Shown here piece after piece: positions 16,699 through 27,029 of a stretch of DNA of 64,000 nucleotides. The stretch lies in the NCBI GenBank assembly GCA_017458845.1, contig JAFSZY010000014.1, positions 156,495 through 220,494 of the forward strand. The letters are read 5' to 3'. The DNA comes from Ruminococcus sp. (GTDB lineage Bacteria; Bacillota; Clostridia; Oscillospirales; Acutalibacteraceae). The notes under the pieces were generated by a model. That model was not told the origin of the DNA and searched no databases. It worked only from the letters and a program-made list of their open reading frames with translations. Both the position numbers and the translations under genes were made by a program. Every line of letters starts with the position of its first letter. Position 1 is the first letter of the stretch.

Positions 16699-17144
16699 TT
16701 CAAGTCCTCCGAATCAAGCACCAGAGTTACGGGACCGTCATTGCAAAGGTTCACCTGCATATCAGCGCCGAATACACCTGTCTGAACATCAACTCCGTTT
16801 TTTCGCATTTCGTCACAGAAAAACTCATATAAAGGTTCAGAAACATCGGGACGCGCTGCGTTTATGAAGCTCGGACGTCTGCCGTGCGAACAGTCGGCGT
16901 ATAAGGTGAAGTTAGAAACAACAATCACAGTACCGCCAACGTCGCTCAAAGACAGGTTCATCTTATCGTTATCATCAGTAAAAATCCTGAGACCGGAAAT
17001 CTTTTTGACAAGCTTTAAGACTTCGGCTTCTGTGTCACCGTTTTTTACTCCAAGCAACAGTAAAAAGCCTTTTTCAATAGACGCGGCAGTCTTGTTGTTA
17101 ATATCTACAGTACAGTTATTTACAAGCTGTAAAACTACTCTCAT
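16695..17144 (-). CDS. dtd: D-aminoacyl-tRNA deacylase
   Basis: Removes D-amino acids and misacylated glycine from tRNA; homodimer, 149 aa. Active-site motifs are SNFTLYAD (family SQxT, with Asn in place of the usual Gln) and NDGPVTLVLDS (the Gly-cisPro motif that enforces chirality). It lies 10 nt after rel on the same strand, the standard Firmicutes rel-dtd order. Confidence 0.95.
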   Translation of the reverse strand: MRVVLQLVNNCTVDINNKTAASIEKGFLLLLGVKNGDTEAEVLKLVKKISGLRIFTDDNDKMNLSLSDVGGTVIVVSNFTLYADCSHGRRPSFINAARPDVSEPLYEFFCDEMRKNGVDVQTGVFGADMQVNLCNDGPVTLVLDSEDLK

Positions 17145-17154
17145 ATATTCCTCA

Positions 17155-19362
17155 CTAAAATCTTCTTATTGAAATTACGTCCCTGATAGCCTCAAGGCGT
17201 TTTATCACAGTATCGAGGTGCTCGCGGTTCTGTACTTCAATTGTCGCGGTAACAACAGCCTGACCGTTGTTTATCTGGCGCGAGTTGAGCGTGTGAATAA
17301 AAATTCTCATTGATGACAATGCGATTGTGACGTCCGCAAGCAGACCAGTTCTGTCTACACAGATAATTTCAAGCGTAGAATGGAAGCTGTCTTGAACCTC
17401 GTCCTCCCAGCGCACGTTTACATAACGCTCGGGCTCTTCCGCATTTGAAATATCGACAGGAATATTGGGACAATTGCGTTTGTGGATAGACACGCCGAAT
17501 CCTCTTGTGATATATCCGATTATTTCATCACCGGGAAGCGGATTACAGCAATGTGAGAATTTAATAAGGCAATCTTCCATCCCCTCGACAACAACACCCG
17601 ACTTAATACTGCTCTTTCTGTGCTGAGGTTTATTTGCCGCGGTCGCGGGAGCTTCGTCCTCATCCTTGAACTTGGTATTGTACTCCTCACGGATACGCGG
17701 CATAACTTTCCAAAGCTGAATTCCGCCGTAACCTATTGACGCATACAAATCCTCTACGGTATTGAACTTGTTTTTCTTAAGCATAAACTTGAGCAATTCT
17801 TCAAGCTGTTTGTCATCAAGTACAATATTGCTGTGCTTTAGCTCGCGCTCAAGCATAGTTTTGCCTTCGATGATATTCTCGTCGCGCTTTTCACGTTTAA
17901 ACCACTGTCTTATTTTTGAGCGAGCGGAAGATGTTTTACAAATCTCTATCCAATCACGCCTGGGGTGGCTGTCCTTCTGAGTCAGGATTTCACAGATTTC
18001 ACCCGTGTTTAGCTTATAATCTATCGGAACAATACGCTTGTCTACCTTAGCGCCAACCATATGGTTGCCGACTTCGGTATGAATAAGGTACGCTAAGTCA
18101 ATAACTGTACCGCCTTCGGGAAGATTAAATACATCGCCTTTAGGAGAGAAAACATATACTTCACGCTGAGCGAAGTCATTTCTGATATTTCTGATAATAT
18201 CGGTATTATCGTCAGTATCAATCTGAGCCGCGAGAACGTCTTTGATTCTGTTGATATTCTCGTCAAGCTCGCGCGCCTTTTTGTTATTAAGAATTTTAGT
18301 AAAACCGAGCTTATACTTCCAGTGCGCGGCAATTCCGTTCTCGGCGGTATTGTGCATTTCCCACGTTCTGATTTGCACTTCAAACGGAATACCCTCGTTA
18401 TCAATTACCGTAGTATGCAGAGATTGATACATATTAGGCTTTGGAGTAGAGATATAATCCTTGAACCTGTTTGGAATAGGGGTGTACAAATCGTGAATTA
18501 CACCGAGGATATTATAGCAGTCCTTGATTTCATCAACAATTATTCTCAAAGCGAAGAAATCATAAATCTGGTCAATGGTTTTGTTTCTCAGGTAAGTCTT
18601 TCGATAAATGCTGTTTATGCTCTTTACTCTTCCATACACAGAAATCTTGTTATGGTTCATCTTTGAGGCTTTGACGATCTCCTTCTTTTTTCGCTCAATA
18701 AACTTGTCTCTTTCGCCCTCTTTAAGCAACAAAGTCTGCTCTATTTCGTTGTAAGCGACAGGGTCAAGATATCTCAGCGATAAGTCCTCGAGCTCCTCTT
18801 TGACCGCTGTCATACCTAGGCGATGAGCTATGGGAGCGAAAACCTCCATATTTTCACGGGATTTGTCACGACGTTTTTGCTCGGGCATACACTCGATTGT
18901 ACGCATATTATGCAGGCGGTCGGCGAGCTTAACAATAATTACGCGGATATCGTTAGACATAGCTATAAGCATTTTCCTGACGTTTTCCGCCTGTTGCTCT
19001 TCACGGCTGTATAGCTTAATCTTAGAAATTTTAGTAACGCCGTCAACTATATTAGCGACATCTTTGCTGAACTCTTTACGCACAAAGTCGGTTGTGTAGT
19101 CGGTATCCTCTACAACATCGTGCAAAATCGCGGCAAGAATAGAGTCGGTATCCATTCCCCACCCGGCTATAATACAAGCTACCGAGGTTGGATGAAGGAT
19201 AAAAGGTATACCGGAAATACGGCGCTGGTCACCGTGAGCTTTTTCGGCTATATTATATGCCTTCTGGATTTTTTTGAGGTCATAGTTATTATTGCTCTTT
19301 TTGATGATTTCCATCAATTCATCAAAATCCTGATAGTGAACGACTTCATCATATTTACTCAT
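17155..19362 (-). CDS. relA: Bifunctional (p)ppGpp synthetase/hydrolase
   Basis: A 735-aa stringent-response enzyme. Domain order is HD hydrolase (residues 40-190, with AILHDVVEDT), synthetase (about 240-350, with KPNMYQSLHTTV), TGS (about 400-460), zinc-finger/helical region (FSHCCNPLPGDEI near 620) and ACT (about 660-735). Both catalytic halves are intact, so it can make and degrade (p)ppGpp. AAGGAGGTG precedes the start, which overlaps recJ by 8 nt. Confidence 0.97.
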   Translation of the reverse strand: MSKYDEVVHYQDFDELMEIIKKSNNNYDLKKIQKAYNIAEKAHGDQRRISGIPFILHPTSVACIIAGWGMDTDSILAAILHDVVEDTDYTTDFVRKEFSKDVANIVDGVTKISKIKLYSREEQQAENVRKMLIAMSNDIRVIIVKLADRLHNMRTIECMPEQKRRDKSRENMEVFAPIAHRLGMTAVKEELEDLSLRYLDPVAYNEIEQTLLLKEGERDKFIERKKKEIVKASKMNHNKISVYGRVKSINSIYRKTYLRNKTIDQIYDFFALRIIVDEIKDCYNILGVIHDLYTPIPNRFKDYISTPKPNMYQSLHTTVIDNEGIPFEVQIRTWEMHNTAENGIAAHWKYKLGFTKILNNKKARELDENINRIKDVLAAQIDTDDNTDIIRNIRNDFAQREVYVFSPKGDVFNLPEGGTVIDLAYLIHTEVGNHMVGAKVDKRIVPIDYKLNTGEICEILTQKDSHPRRDWIEICKTSSARSKIRQWFKREKRDENIIEGKTMLERELKHSNIVLDDKQLEELLKFMLKKNKFNTVEDLYASIGYGGIQLWKVMPRIREEYNTKFKDEDEAPATAANKPQHRKSSIKSGVVVEGMEDCLIKFSHCCNPLPGDEIIGYITRGFGVSIHKRNCPNIPVDISNAEEPERYVNVRWEDEVQDSFHSTLEIICVDRTGLLADVTIALSSMRIFIHTLNSRQINNGQAVVTATIEVQNREHLDTVIKRLEAIRDVISIRRF

Positions 19363-21412
19363 TCCGATACACCTCCTTTAAGCTCTTGATTATTTCCGCG
19401 TCGTCAAGGTTCACCTTGGTATTTACGTTTAACAGTTTAAGCGAACATTTTTTAGTGTCCTCATAAAAAGCTATAAGTCCTAAATCGTTCATAGCCTCGA
19501 GTATTACTCTTACTTTTCCGTATGTAACATTACCCTTAAGATTGTGAGTAAAAACATCCAAAGAAATATTATCGGAATTAGCAAGGCTTTTTAACGCTCT
19601 GTATACAATCGCAAAGTCACCGCGGTTGGGAATGATTGTATTCAAGTCATTATCAGAAACAAATTCTCCTCTGCAAAAGCTTTCAAAAATCCTGTTGCTG
19701 TTTATATATTCGGTATAATCCAAATCCGAGAATTTAATATCCTTGATTATGATTGAAAGGTTTTGGCTGCCGTTATATTCATTAGTGTCAAGTGTAACGG
19801 CAACATCAACAACATCACCGATTTTGTAAGGAAACTCCCCGGAAGAACATTTAAATTTTATCGCGTTGATATATTTACCCTTAACAAAAAATGATATTCT
19901 TAAGTGAGAGTCGTTTTTTATAGGAGTAATTGAAGAAATACTGAGGTTGCTTAACTGAAAAACAGGAGTCTGGTTACCCGCTCCGAACGGCGCAAGCGCA
20001 CTGAGGTCACGCGCTACGTCTAAATCAACATATTGCGGATTTAGCTTGCAGTCTATCTTAAGCTTGTTATAAGGCATAGAATCAAGATTTGCCGCGTATT
20101 CGTTTACACGCCTGCGGAAAACATCTATATTTTCACTTTCGAGTCCTAATCCGCACGCCATAGTATGACCGCCGAAATGCGTGAGAATATCAGAACATGA
20201 GTTAACGGCAGACCAAAGGTCAAACCCTTCAACAGACCTGCCTGAACCGTTAGCTTCATTTCCATCGCGTGAGATTATTATACAAGGCTTTCCGTATATC
20301 TCCTTTATTCTGGAGCTTACTATTCCAACTACGCCTTTTTTCCAGCCTTCGCCGTCAATTACAATTACTCTGTCCTGAACAAGCGAAGGATTCTTGCCTA
20401 CGGTTTTGTTAATCTGATATAAAATATCCTTTTCTATTTTTTGTCGCTGAGAATTGTCATCTGACAATTTTTGAGCAATCTCTAAAGCTTCTTCATAATC
20501 CTCGGTCAACAGCAAAGCGACACTGTCCTTTGAAAGCCCGAGGCGTCCGACAGCATTAATTCTGGGTACCAATGTGAAACTAACGCTGCCTGAGGTAACC
20601 TCTTTATCCTTAAGTCCCGAAACCTCAATCAGAGCGCGTATTCCCGGGCGGTCAGCGTTGTTGATAATATCAAGACCGCGTTTAACAAAAACACGGTTCT
20701 CGTCAACAAGAGGCACAATGTCGCCAATTGTACCGATACAAACAAGGTCTGAATAATTATCAAGCAGCATATCTATGTCGGCATATTCTCCCTCGATAGC
20801 GCAGACCAGCTTGAAAGCTACACCCACGCCTGAGATTTGCTTGAATCTGCTGCCGCAATCAGCACGATGAGGATTAACAACAGCGCAAGCGTCGGGTAAG
20901 CTTGAGTCGCCGAGAACATGATGGTCAGTTACAACTGTATCAATACCGAGCTTTTGGGCGTATTCTATCTCCTCAACAGCAGAAATGCCCGTATCAACTG
21001 AGATAATTAATTCTACTTCTTCAGAGTTCAAGACATCTATCGCGCTTTTATGAATACCATACCCCTCACTCTCGCGGTCGGGTATATAATACATAACATT
21101 TGAACCAAGTGTTTCAAGATAGGAGTATAAAAGAGCCGTAGCGGTAACTCCGTCAGCGTCAAAATCTCCGTAGACGCAGATTTTTTCACCGTTTTCGACA
21201 GCCGTTAAAATACGTTCAACAGCCCTATCCATATCCTTGAGCTCAAACGGGTTATCTATCGAGCTATTTTCATACAGGAAATTCTGTACATCATGCTCAG
21301 AAGTGATACCTCTGATATCGAGCAAAGCTGACACTATAGGAGATAAACCGTATTGTTCCCCAAGATATTTGGCGTTATCCTTATTCAGTTTTTCAACTGA
21401 CCATTGTTTCAT
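19355..21412 (-). CDS. recJ: Single-stranded-DNA exonuclease RecJ
   Basis: A 5'-3' ssDNA exonuclease for recombination and repair, 685 aa. The DHH domain shows VYGDFDADGVTATALLY, VTDHHVLG and ACAVVNPHR (Mn ligands), followed by the DHHA1 domain with FGGHTMACGLG near residue 418 and an OB-fold. The C-terminal region of about 110 residues is an extra domain seen in Firmicutes RecJ. It lies 11 nt after recN, making a recombination pair. Confidence 0.95.
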   Translation of the reverse strand: MKQWSVEKLNKDNAKYLGEQYGLSPIVSALLDIRGITSEHDVQNFLYENSSIDNPFELKDMDRAVERILTAVENGEKICVYGDFDADGVTATALLYSYLETLGSNVMYYIPDRESEGYGIHKSAIDVLNSEEVELIISVDTGISAVEEIEYAQKLGIDTVVTDHHVLGDSSLPDACAVVNPHRADCGSRFKQISGVGVAFKLVCAIEGEYADIDMLLDNYSDLVCIGTIGDIVPLVDENRVFVKRGLDIINNADRPGIRALIEVSGLKDKEVTSGSVSFTLVPRINAVGRLGLSKDSVALLLTEDYEEALEIAQKLSDDNSQRQKIEKDILYQINKTVGKNPSLVQDRVIVIDGEGWKKGVVGIVSSRIKEIYGKPCIIISRDGNEANGSGRSVEGFDLWSAVNSCSDILTHFGGHTMACGLGLESENIDVFRRRVNEYAANLDSMPYNKLKIDCKLNPQYVDLDVARDLSALAPFGAGNQTPVFQLSNLSISSITPIKNDSHLRISFFVKGKYINAIKFKCSSGEFPYKIGDVVDVAVTLDTNEYNGSQNLSIIIKDIKFSDLDYTEYINSNRIFESFCRGEFVSDNDLNTIIPNRGDFAIVYRALKSLANSDNISLDVFTHNLKGNVTYGKVRVILEAMNDLGLIAFYEDTKKCSLKLLNVNTKVNLDDAEIIKSLKEVYRNE

Positions 21413-21423
21413 TTATTTCAATC

Positions 21424-23085
21424 CTATTTATTATAATCCATAAGTTTTTGAGCGTGAGCCAATGCCGTATCAGTAACGGTGACACCGTCAAGAATTCGGG
21501 CAAGCTCACTGAGACGTCCGCTTGTATCGAGCAGCTTAATCTCGGTAAACGTTCTTGAATCGCGCACATTCTTTTCAATAAGAAAATGACTGTCAGCTAG
21601 CGCAGCTATCTGAGCCTGATGTGTTACACAGATAACCTGGCGGGACTTAGAAACCTCTTTAAGCTTAAGCCCGACCTTCTGAGCCGCGGAGCCCGAAACT
21701 CCCGTGTCAACTTCATCAAAAATAAGCGTATCTATCACATCTGTTGACGCAAGAACAGTTTTAATTGCAAGCATCATACGGGAGAGCTCTCCGCCCGAGG
21801 CAATTTTAGCAACGGGTTTCGGTGATTCACCGGGGTTCGCTGAGATGAGCAATTCGATCCGGTCCTGTCCGTTATCCTTGAGCTCGGTTTTTTTCTGTGA
21901 AACTACAAGCTCAACGCCCGGCATATCAAGGAAATTCATCTCGGTCTTTACTCTGGCTTCAAAATCCCTAGCCGTATCAGTCCTGCTCTTTGTAAGTTTA
22001 TCCGCGGCAGCCTGAGCTTCAGCTTTAGCTTCAATACACTTTTGCTTTAATTCGCTTGCATTTTCGTCAAACTTTTGCAATTTTTCAAGCTCCGTTACGG
22101 CGTTGTCGAGAAAAGCGAGCATATCTTCCTCGGTTTTTCCATATTTTCGGGAAAGCTTGTTTAAAAGGTCAAGCCTCTCCTCTATTTCTTCGAGTCTATA
22201 CGGATTCTCTTCGCTTTCATCGATTGCCTGAGCAATATCATTGCCGACATCCTGAACCTCATAGTATAAATCATTCAGTCTGTTGAATATCACTTCAAAC
22301 TCAGGATTTAAATCACTGGCTTTTTGAAGTGAAGTTACAGCGTCATCGAGAATATCCACAGCACCCGCGCCGGTGTTGCCGTCAAGATGTTCCTTCGCTT
22401 TGTGTAAAGCTGAGGTAATCTTTTCGGCGTTCATAAGCACGCGTCTCTCGTCACTAAGCGCCTCGCTCTCACCTACTGAGATACCGGCTTGTTCAAGCTC
22501 GTTAACCTGATAGGATAGCAAATCTATTCTCTGTTCTCTGTTTTCCTCGCTTTTAATAAACGCATCATATTCTTCGGAGAGCCTTTTGTATTCAATATAT
22601 TTAGCTTTATATTCGGAAAGCAGCGCGCAATTATCAGCTAAATTATCGATATATGTAATGTGTGTATCAGGAGAAAAAAGCTCATAGCTCTCGTGTTGTC
22701 CGTGAATGTTTATAAGATTCAATCCAAGTTCACGCAGTAGAGAAACATTCGCAGGTTTGCCGTTAATACGGCAGGTATTCTTGCCCGTCTGCGAAAGTGT
22801 TCGGCTGATAACAAGCTCGTCGTCCTCGAGAGTGTAGCCGCTTTCCGATAATTTATTTTTTACAATATCATTTATATCGCTGAAGGTCGCAAAAACAGTG
22901 GCGTTATCAGCGCCGTTACGGATAATCTCCTTACTGGTACGATGTCCCATAACCGCGTTGATAGCGTCAATAACAATACTTTTACCCGCTCCTGTCTCAC
23001 CTGTGAGAATATTAAGCCCCGGGTAAAGCTCTATATCCGTCTTTTCGATTACAGCAATATTTTCAATATATAGTGAATTAAGCAT
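21424..23085 (-). CDS. recN: DNA repair protein RecN
   Basis: SMC-like ATPase that gathers double-strand break ends, 553 aa. Walker A GETGAGKSIV (near 31), a coiled-coil middle, the signature LSRMMLAIK (near 445) and Walker B LIFDEVDTGVSG (near 467) are intact. It follows argR by 8 nt, the argR-recN order shared with Bacillus. Confidence 0.97.
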   Translation of the reverse strand: MLNSLYIENIAVIEKTDIELYPGLNILTGETGAGKSIVIDAINAVMGHRTSKEIIRNGADNATVFATFSDINDIVKNKLSESGYTLEDDELVISRTLSQTGKNTCRINGKPANVSLLRELGLNLINIHGQHESYELFSPDTHITYIDNLADNCALLSEYKAKYIEYKRLSEEYDAFIKSEENREQRIDLLSYQVNELEQAGISVGESEALSDERRVLMNAEKITSALHKAKEHLDGNTGAGAVDILDDAVTSLQKASDLNPEFEVIFNRLNDLYYEVQDVGNDIAQAIDESEENPYRLEEIEERLDLLNKLSRKYGKTEEDMLAFLDNAVTELEKLQKFDENASELKQKCIEAKAEAQAAADKLTKSRTDTARDFEARVKTEMNFLDMPGVELVVSQKKTELKDNGQDRIELLISANPGESPKPVAKIASGGELSRMMLAIKTVLASTDVIDTLIFDEVDTGVSGSAAQKVGLKLKEVSKSRQVICVTHQAQIAALADSHFLIEKNVRDSRTFTEIKLLDTSGRLSELARILDGVTVTDTALAHAQKLMDYNK

Positions 23086-23093
23086 AGTTTTCC

Positions 23094-23540
23094 TTACAAA
23101 TATTTATGTATTTCAAATACAAATTCATCAGCCTGTTCGCTGTCTGAACAAACTATGAAAATAGTGTCGTCACCAGCGATTGTACCAACAATACCTTTAT
23201 AATCATAGGAGTCGATTGAAGCGCAAATCGCGTTTGCCATACCGGCTAAAGTCTTTATAACAACCATATTCTGAGCGGCTTTAACAGAAATAACGGAGCT
23301 GTTTATAAAACCGCTTATACTGCTGTTTTTATCAACAGAGCTTTTTTTATAGGAAGTATATCTGTATTTTCCGTCACTTGACAGAGTCTTTAAGAGTCTG
23401 AGCTCCTTTATATCTCGCGATACTGTCGCCTGAGTAACGTTATAGCCCTTTTCCTTTAATCGGGTAAGTAGCTCCTCCTGGGTTTCTATGGAATAATCAT
23501 TTATTAATTCAAGAATAGTAGCTTGTCTGCGGGTTTTCAT
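23094..23540 (-). CDS. argR: Arginine repressor
   Basis: A 148-aa regulator of arginine metabolism. It has an N-terminal winged helix (RQATILELINDYSIETQEEL, QATVSRDIKELRLLK) and a C-terminal hexamerisation/arginine-binding domain (TLAGMANAICASID, GTIAGDDTIF). The start overlaps the nadK stop by 1 nt. No arg genes lie in the window, so it acts in trans. Confidence 0.95.
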   Translation of the reverse strand: MKTRRQATILELINDYSIETQEELLTRLKEKGYNVTQATVSRDIKELRLLKTLSSDGKYRYTSYKKSSVDKNSSISGFINSSVISVKAAQNMVVIKTLAGMANAICASIDSYDYKGIVGTIAGDDTIFIVCSDSEQADEFVFEIHKYL

Positions 23541-24355
23541 CAGGATTTTCTCTCCTTTAGTTTTTCGTTAAGACGCTGATAAAAATTACGGTCATAAAGT
23601 GTAATGAGTTTTAAACTCTTATCGGATTTTTTAATTGTTATCAAATCATCGGGACGGATATTGATGTTTTGCTCACCGTCAATAGAAAGCAGCGCGGGAG
23701 AATTATCGTTGATTTTTACCTTGGCTGTCAAAACAGCGTTCCCGTCAAAAACGACGGAACGTGAAATCAAAGAATGAGGACATATAGGCGTAAGCAGGAT
23801 ACAATCCATTTCGGGATAAATTACAGGTCCGCCCGCCGATAAAGAATAAGCTGTAGAACCCGTAGGAGTAGAAAAGAGAATTCCGTCCGCCATATATGTG
23901 GAAATCGGGGAATTATCAAGAGATACAAAAATATCAATTATACGTGACAGCTGACCGCGTGATAGTGTAGCGTCATTGACGGCAAGATAGTTTTCAACTT
24001 CACCGTTGATGTGTTTAACTGTTACGTCAAGCAGCATACGGTTTTGAATTTTATAGTCTTTATCCAAAATACGCTTTAAGTCGGAAATATTATCGGGCTC
24101 GACTTCAGCGGCAAAGCCCAGTCTTCCGACGTTAACGCCAATCATAGGTTTGGAATACTTTGCGGCGTGCTTGGCTGAGTGAATAATTGTGCCGTCACCG
24201 CCGACGGTAATCGCCGCGTCACATTCCTTAAAAAGCTCGTCATGCACTTTATTAACTATTATTTCCGCGCCGCATTCAGTAAGTAATTTTGAAATTTTAG
24301 AGGCGAGGAATACAGCTTTTTCCTTATCTTTATTTACAATTAAAGCGATTTTCAT
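23540..24355 (-). CDS. nadK: NAD kinase
   Basis: Makes NADP from NAD, 271 aa. The GGDGTIIHSAKHA motif (near 54) holds the catalytic Asp; NDATLSRG (near 127) and the glycine-rich TPTGSTAYSLSAGGP (near 164) complete the family signature. It sits between tlyA and argR, 2 nt after tlyA, with little Shine-Dalgarno sequence, so translation is probably coupled. Confidence 0.96.
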   Translation of the reverse strand: MKIALIVNKDKEKAVFLASKISKLLTECGAEIIVNKVHDELFKECDAAITVGGDGTIIHSAKHAAKYSKPMIGVNVGRLGFAAEVEPDNISDLKRILDKDYKIQNRMLLDVTVKHINGEVENYLAVNDATLSRGQLSRIIDIFVSLDNSPISTYMADGILFSTPTGSTAYSLSAGGPVIYPEMDCILLTPICPHSLISRSVVFDGNAVLTAKVKINDNSPALLSIDGEQNINIRPDDLITIKKSDKSLKLITLYDRNFYQRLNEKLKERKS

Positions 24356-24357
24356 TA

Positions 24358-25161
24358 TTATCTGTCCAGTTCCAAATGTGATTTTTTTACCAGCTCTTCA
24401 GGAGTAAAATTAATAAATGACTGAGGATTATCAGACTTTTTTAAATAGATAAGATATTCAATATTACCCTCAGGTCCCTTTATAGGTGAAAAGTCAAGTC
24501 CTAAAACGCTGAAGCCGTTATCAAGACAAAAATTATAAATACCCTCAACGACTTCAATATGTACAGCGGAGTCTCTGACGACGCCCTTTTTTCCGACTTT
24601 ATCTCTGCCTGCCTCAAACTGAGGTTTAATCAGGCACACGGCCTCGGCATTTTCAGCTAAAAGCTTATATGCTACAGGCAAAAGGAGTTTTAGTGAAATA
24701 AAACTGACGTCAATTGAGAAGAAATCAATTCTATCCGGCACTTTTTCTTCTGTGACGTTACGCATATTGGTGCGTTCCAGGTTGATTACACGGCTGTCAT
24801 TGCGCAATTTCCACGCAAGCTGACCGTAACCTACATCGATGGAATATACCTTTTCAGCCCCGTTTTGAAGCATACAATCGGTAAATCCGCCCGTAGAGGC
24901 TCCTATGTCCATAGTCGTCTTGCCGCTTAATTCAATATCAAATTGCACAATGGCTTTTTCGAGCTTAAGACCGCCTCGACTGACATATTTCAATTTTTTA
25001 CCGCGAAATTCAATGTTAACGTTTTCCTCATACGACTGTCCCGCCTTATCGGCTTTTTGATTATTAACATATATTTCGCCCGCCATTATGACGGCTTTAG
25101 CCTTTTCACGGCTTTCGGTTATACCATGCTCTGTTACAAGGATATCTAATCTTTTTTTCAT
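24358..25161 (-). CDS. TlyA-family rRNA (2'-O-ribose) methyltransferase
   Basis: A 267-aa protein with an N-terminal S4 RNA-binding domain (residues 1-60, KRLDILVTEHGITESREKAK) and an FtsJ-type Rossmann domain (MDIGASTGGFTDCMLQNGA near 80). TlyA methylates ribosomal RNA in mycobacteria; the older 'hemolysin' name is misleading. It overlaps dxs by 4 nt, as in the Bacillus dxs-yqxC pair. Confidence 0.92.
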   Translation of the reverse strand: MKKRLDILVTEHGITESREKAKAVIMAGEIYVNNQKADKAGQSYEENVNIEFRGKKLKYVSRGGLKLEKAIVQFDIELSGKTTMDIGASTGGFTDCMLQNGAEKVYSIDVGYGQLAWKLRNDSRVINLERTNMRNVTEEKVPDRIDFFSIDVSFISLKLLLPVAYKLLAENAEAVCLIKPQFEAGRDKVGKKGVVRDSAVHIEVVEGIYNFCLDNGFSVLGLDFSPIKGPEGNIEYLIYLKKSDNPQSFINFTPEELVKKSHLELDR

Positions 25162-27014
25162 ATGTTTTCCTTAATAATTTTTGCCATTCCCTTATCGTCC
25201 AACTCCAACTCACTCAAAGCTTCAAGCACTGTTTCGTGACGAACAAATTGGTCTTTAATACCGTGAATCTTATAAAAGAATGTTTTACCCGTCTTTTTGA
25301 GCTCATAGGCAAAGGACTCGCCGATTCCTCCCGCTACAAGGCTTTCCTCAAAGAAGAATATTCTTTTGCTCATAGACGCTAGCTCAACAGCTTTTGGATC
25401 TATGGGTTTAATTCTGCAAAGTTTAAGAATGTTTATATTAATTCCATCTTCGGCAAGCGCCTCCTTAGCTTTGCAGGCAAAGGAGAATAAACGACCGTAT
25501 GTAACGAGAGTAATTCCCGCGTTTTCATCGCCGTAAAGGTCAAAATCAATACTCTGATTAGTGTAATCTTCTGGAATATAGAGCTCTCCGCCGCGAGGAT
25601 ATCTTACTGACACCAAGCCCTTGCACATATACGCCGCGGCGTTGAGCGAATGTTTAAGCTCGTTAAAATAGCAGGGTGAAAAAATGGTAGTATTCGGGAT
25701 AGTGTTAAGCATACTTACATCAAAAGTTCCCTGATGAGTTTCTCCATCATCTCCCACAATACCCGCACGGTCAACAGCGAGAATAATATGAAGGTTTTGA
25801 ATTGCCGCGTCGTGAATGAGTTGATCAAATCCGCGTTGTAAAAATGTGGAATACACGGCAAAGAACGGAATAATACCTTTTGTAGCAAGCCCGCAGGCAA
25901 ATGTAATCGCGTGTTCCTCGGCGATTCCCACGTCAAAAAATCTATTTTTAAACTTTTTGGAGAACTCCGACAAGCCTGTACCGAGCGTCATTGCCGCTGT
26001 GATTGCGACAATCTTTTTGTCTTCCTTAGCCATACCGCAAAGCTCCTCGGCAAACACAGCAGAGAAACCCTGCTGACTCGAGAGAGGTTCGCCTGTATTG
26101 ATATCAAATTTACCGATACCGTGGAATTCCTTGGGGTGCAGCTCCGCGGGTTCATATCCTTTGCCCTTCTTGGTTACTACGTGAACAAGTACAGGCTCAG
26201 TTATCTTTTTTGCCAGAAGCAGAGCGTTGCTGAGCTCGTCCATATCGTGACCGTCAACAGGTCCGAGATAGGTATAACCGAGTACATCAAACAATGTATT
26301 CTTATAAATCAGGTTTTTAAGCTTTGATTTACTGCGTTTAAGTATCTTTTTGAAAAGCTTTCCTAAAAGAGGAATATGGGACAGAATCTTCTCGGTTCTT
26401 CTCTTAGCGCGGATATAAGCGGGTTTAATTCTCATATGAGAAAGGTGTTTCGCAACAGCGCCTACGTTGTTGGAAATAGACATCTTATTATCATTAAGAA
26501 TAACAATAAAATTTTTTTTGAATCTTCCCGCGTTATTAAGTCCCTCATAAGCCAGTCCGCCAGTCATAGAGCCGTCGCCGATTACCGCTACGGTATATGA
26601 CTGTTCGCCCTTGAGCTGTTTAGCTTTTGCTATTCCGTAAGCAGCGGAAATTGAAGTTGAGGAATGACCCGCGTTAAAAGCGTCACAATCGCTCTCGCTG
26701 CGCTTCGGAAAACCAGCTAAACCGTCCTTTTTACGGATTGTATCAATCTCATCATAACGTCCAGTCAGCATCTTATGTACATAGCTCTGGTGTCCTACGT
26801 CCCAAACAATACTGTCTTTTGGAGAGTTAAAACACTTGTGGAGCATAACTGTGAGTTCCACAATTCCAAGGTTGGAAGCCAAGTGTCCGCCGTTTAAAGA
26901 CACAACTTCTATCAGTTTTTCACGAATTTCCTCGCAAAGAGTCGATAGCTCATCGTCACTGAGCTTTTTGATATCGGAAGGAGATTTAATTGTCGAAAGG
27001 ATTTTATATTCCAT
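25158..27014 (-). CDS. dxs: 1-deoxy-D-xylulose-5-phosphate synthase
   Basis: First enzyme of the non-mevalonate isoprenoid pathway, thiamine-diphosphate-dependent, 618 aa. HLASNLGIVELTVMLH, the ThDP motif GDGSMTGGLAYEGLNNAG (near 148), AGIVGDDGETHQGTFD (near 415) and SVRYPRGGE (near 490) are all present. It lies 15 nt after ispA, so precursor supply and chain elongation are co-expressed. Confidence 0.97.
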   Translation of the reverse strand: MEYKILSTIKSPSDIKKLSDDELSTLCEEIREKLIEVVSLNGGHLASNLGIVELTVMLHKCFNSPKDSIVWDVGHQSYVHKMLTGRYDEIDTIRKKDGLAGFPKRSESDCDAFNAGHSSTSISAAYGIAKAKQLKGEQSYTVAVIGDGSMTGGLAYEGLNNAGRFKKNFIVILNDNKMSISNNVGAVAKHLSHMRIKPAYIRAKRRTEKILSHIPLLGKLFKKILKRSKSKLKNLIYKNTLFDVLGYTYLGPVDGHDMDELSNALLLAKKITEPVLVHVVTKKGKGYEPAELHPKEFHGIGKFDINTGEPLSSQQGFSAVFAEELCGMAKEDKKIVAITAAMTLGTGLSEFSKKFKNRFFDVGIAEEHAITFACGLATKGIIPFFAVYSTFLQRGFDQLIHDAAIQNLHIILAVDRAGIVGDDGETHQGTFDVSMLNTIPNTTIFSPCYFNELKHSLNAAAYMCKGLVSVRYPRGGELYIPEDYTNQSIDFDLYGDENAGITLVTYGRLFSFACKAKEALAEDGININILKLCRIKPIDPKAVELASMSKRIFFFEESLVAGGIGESFAYELKKTGKTFFYKIHGIKDQFVRHETVLEALSELELDDKGMAKIIKENI

Positions 27015-27029
27015 AAATCCTTACCCCTT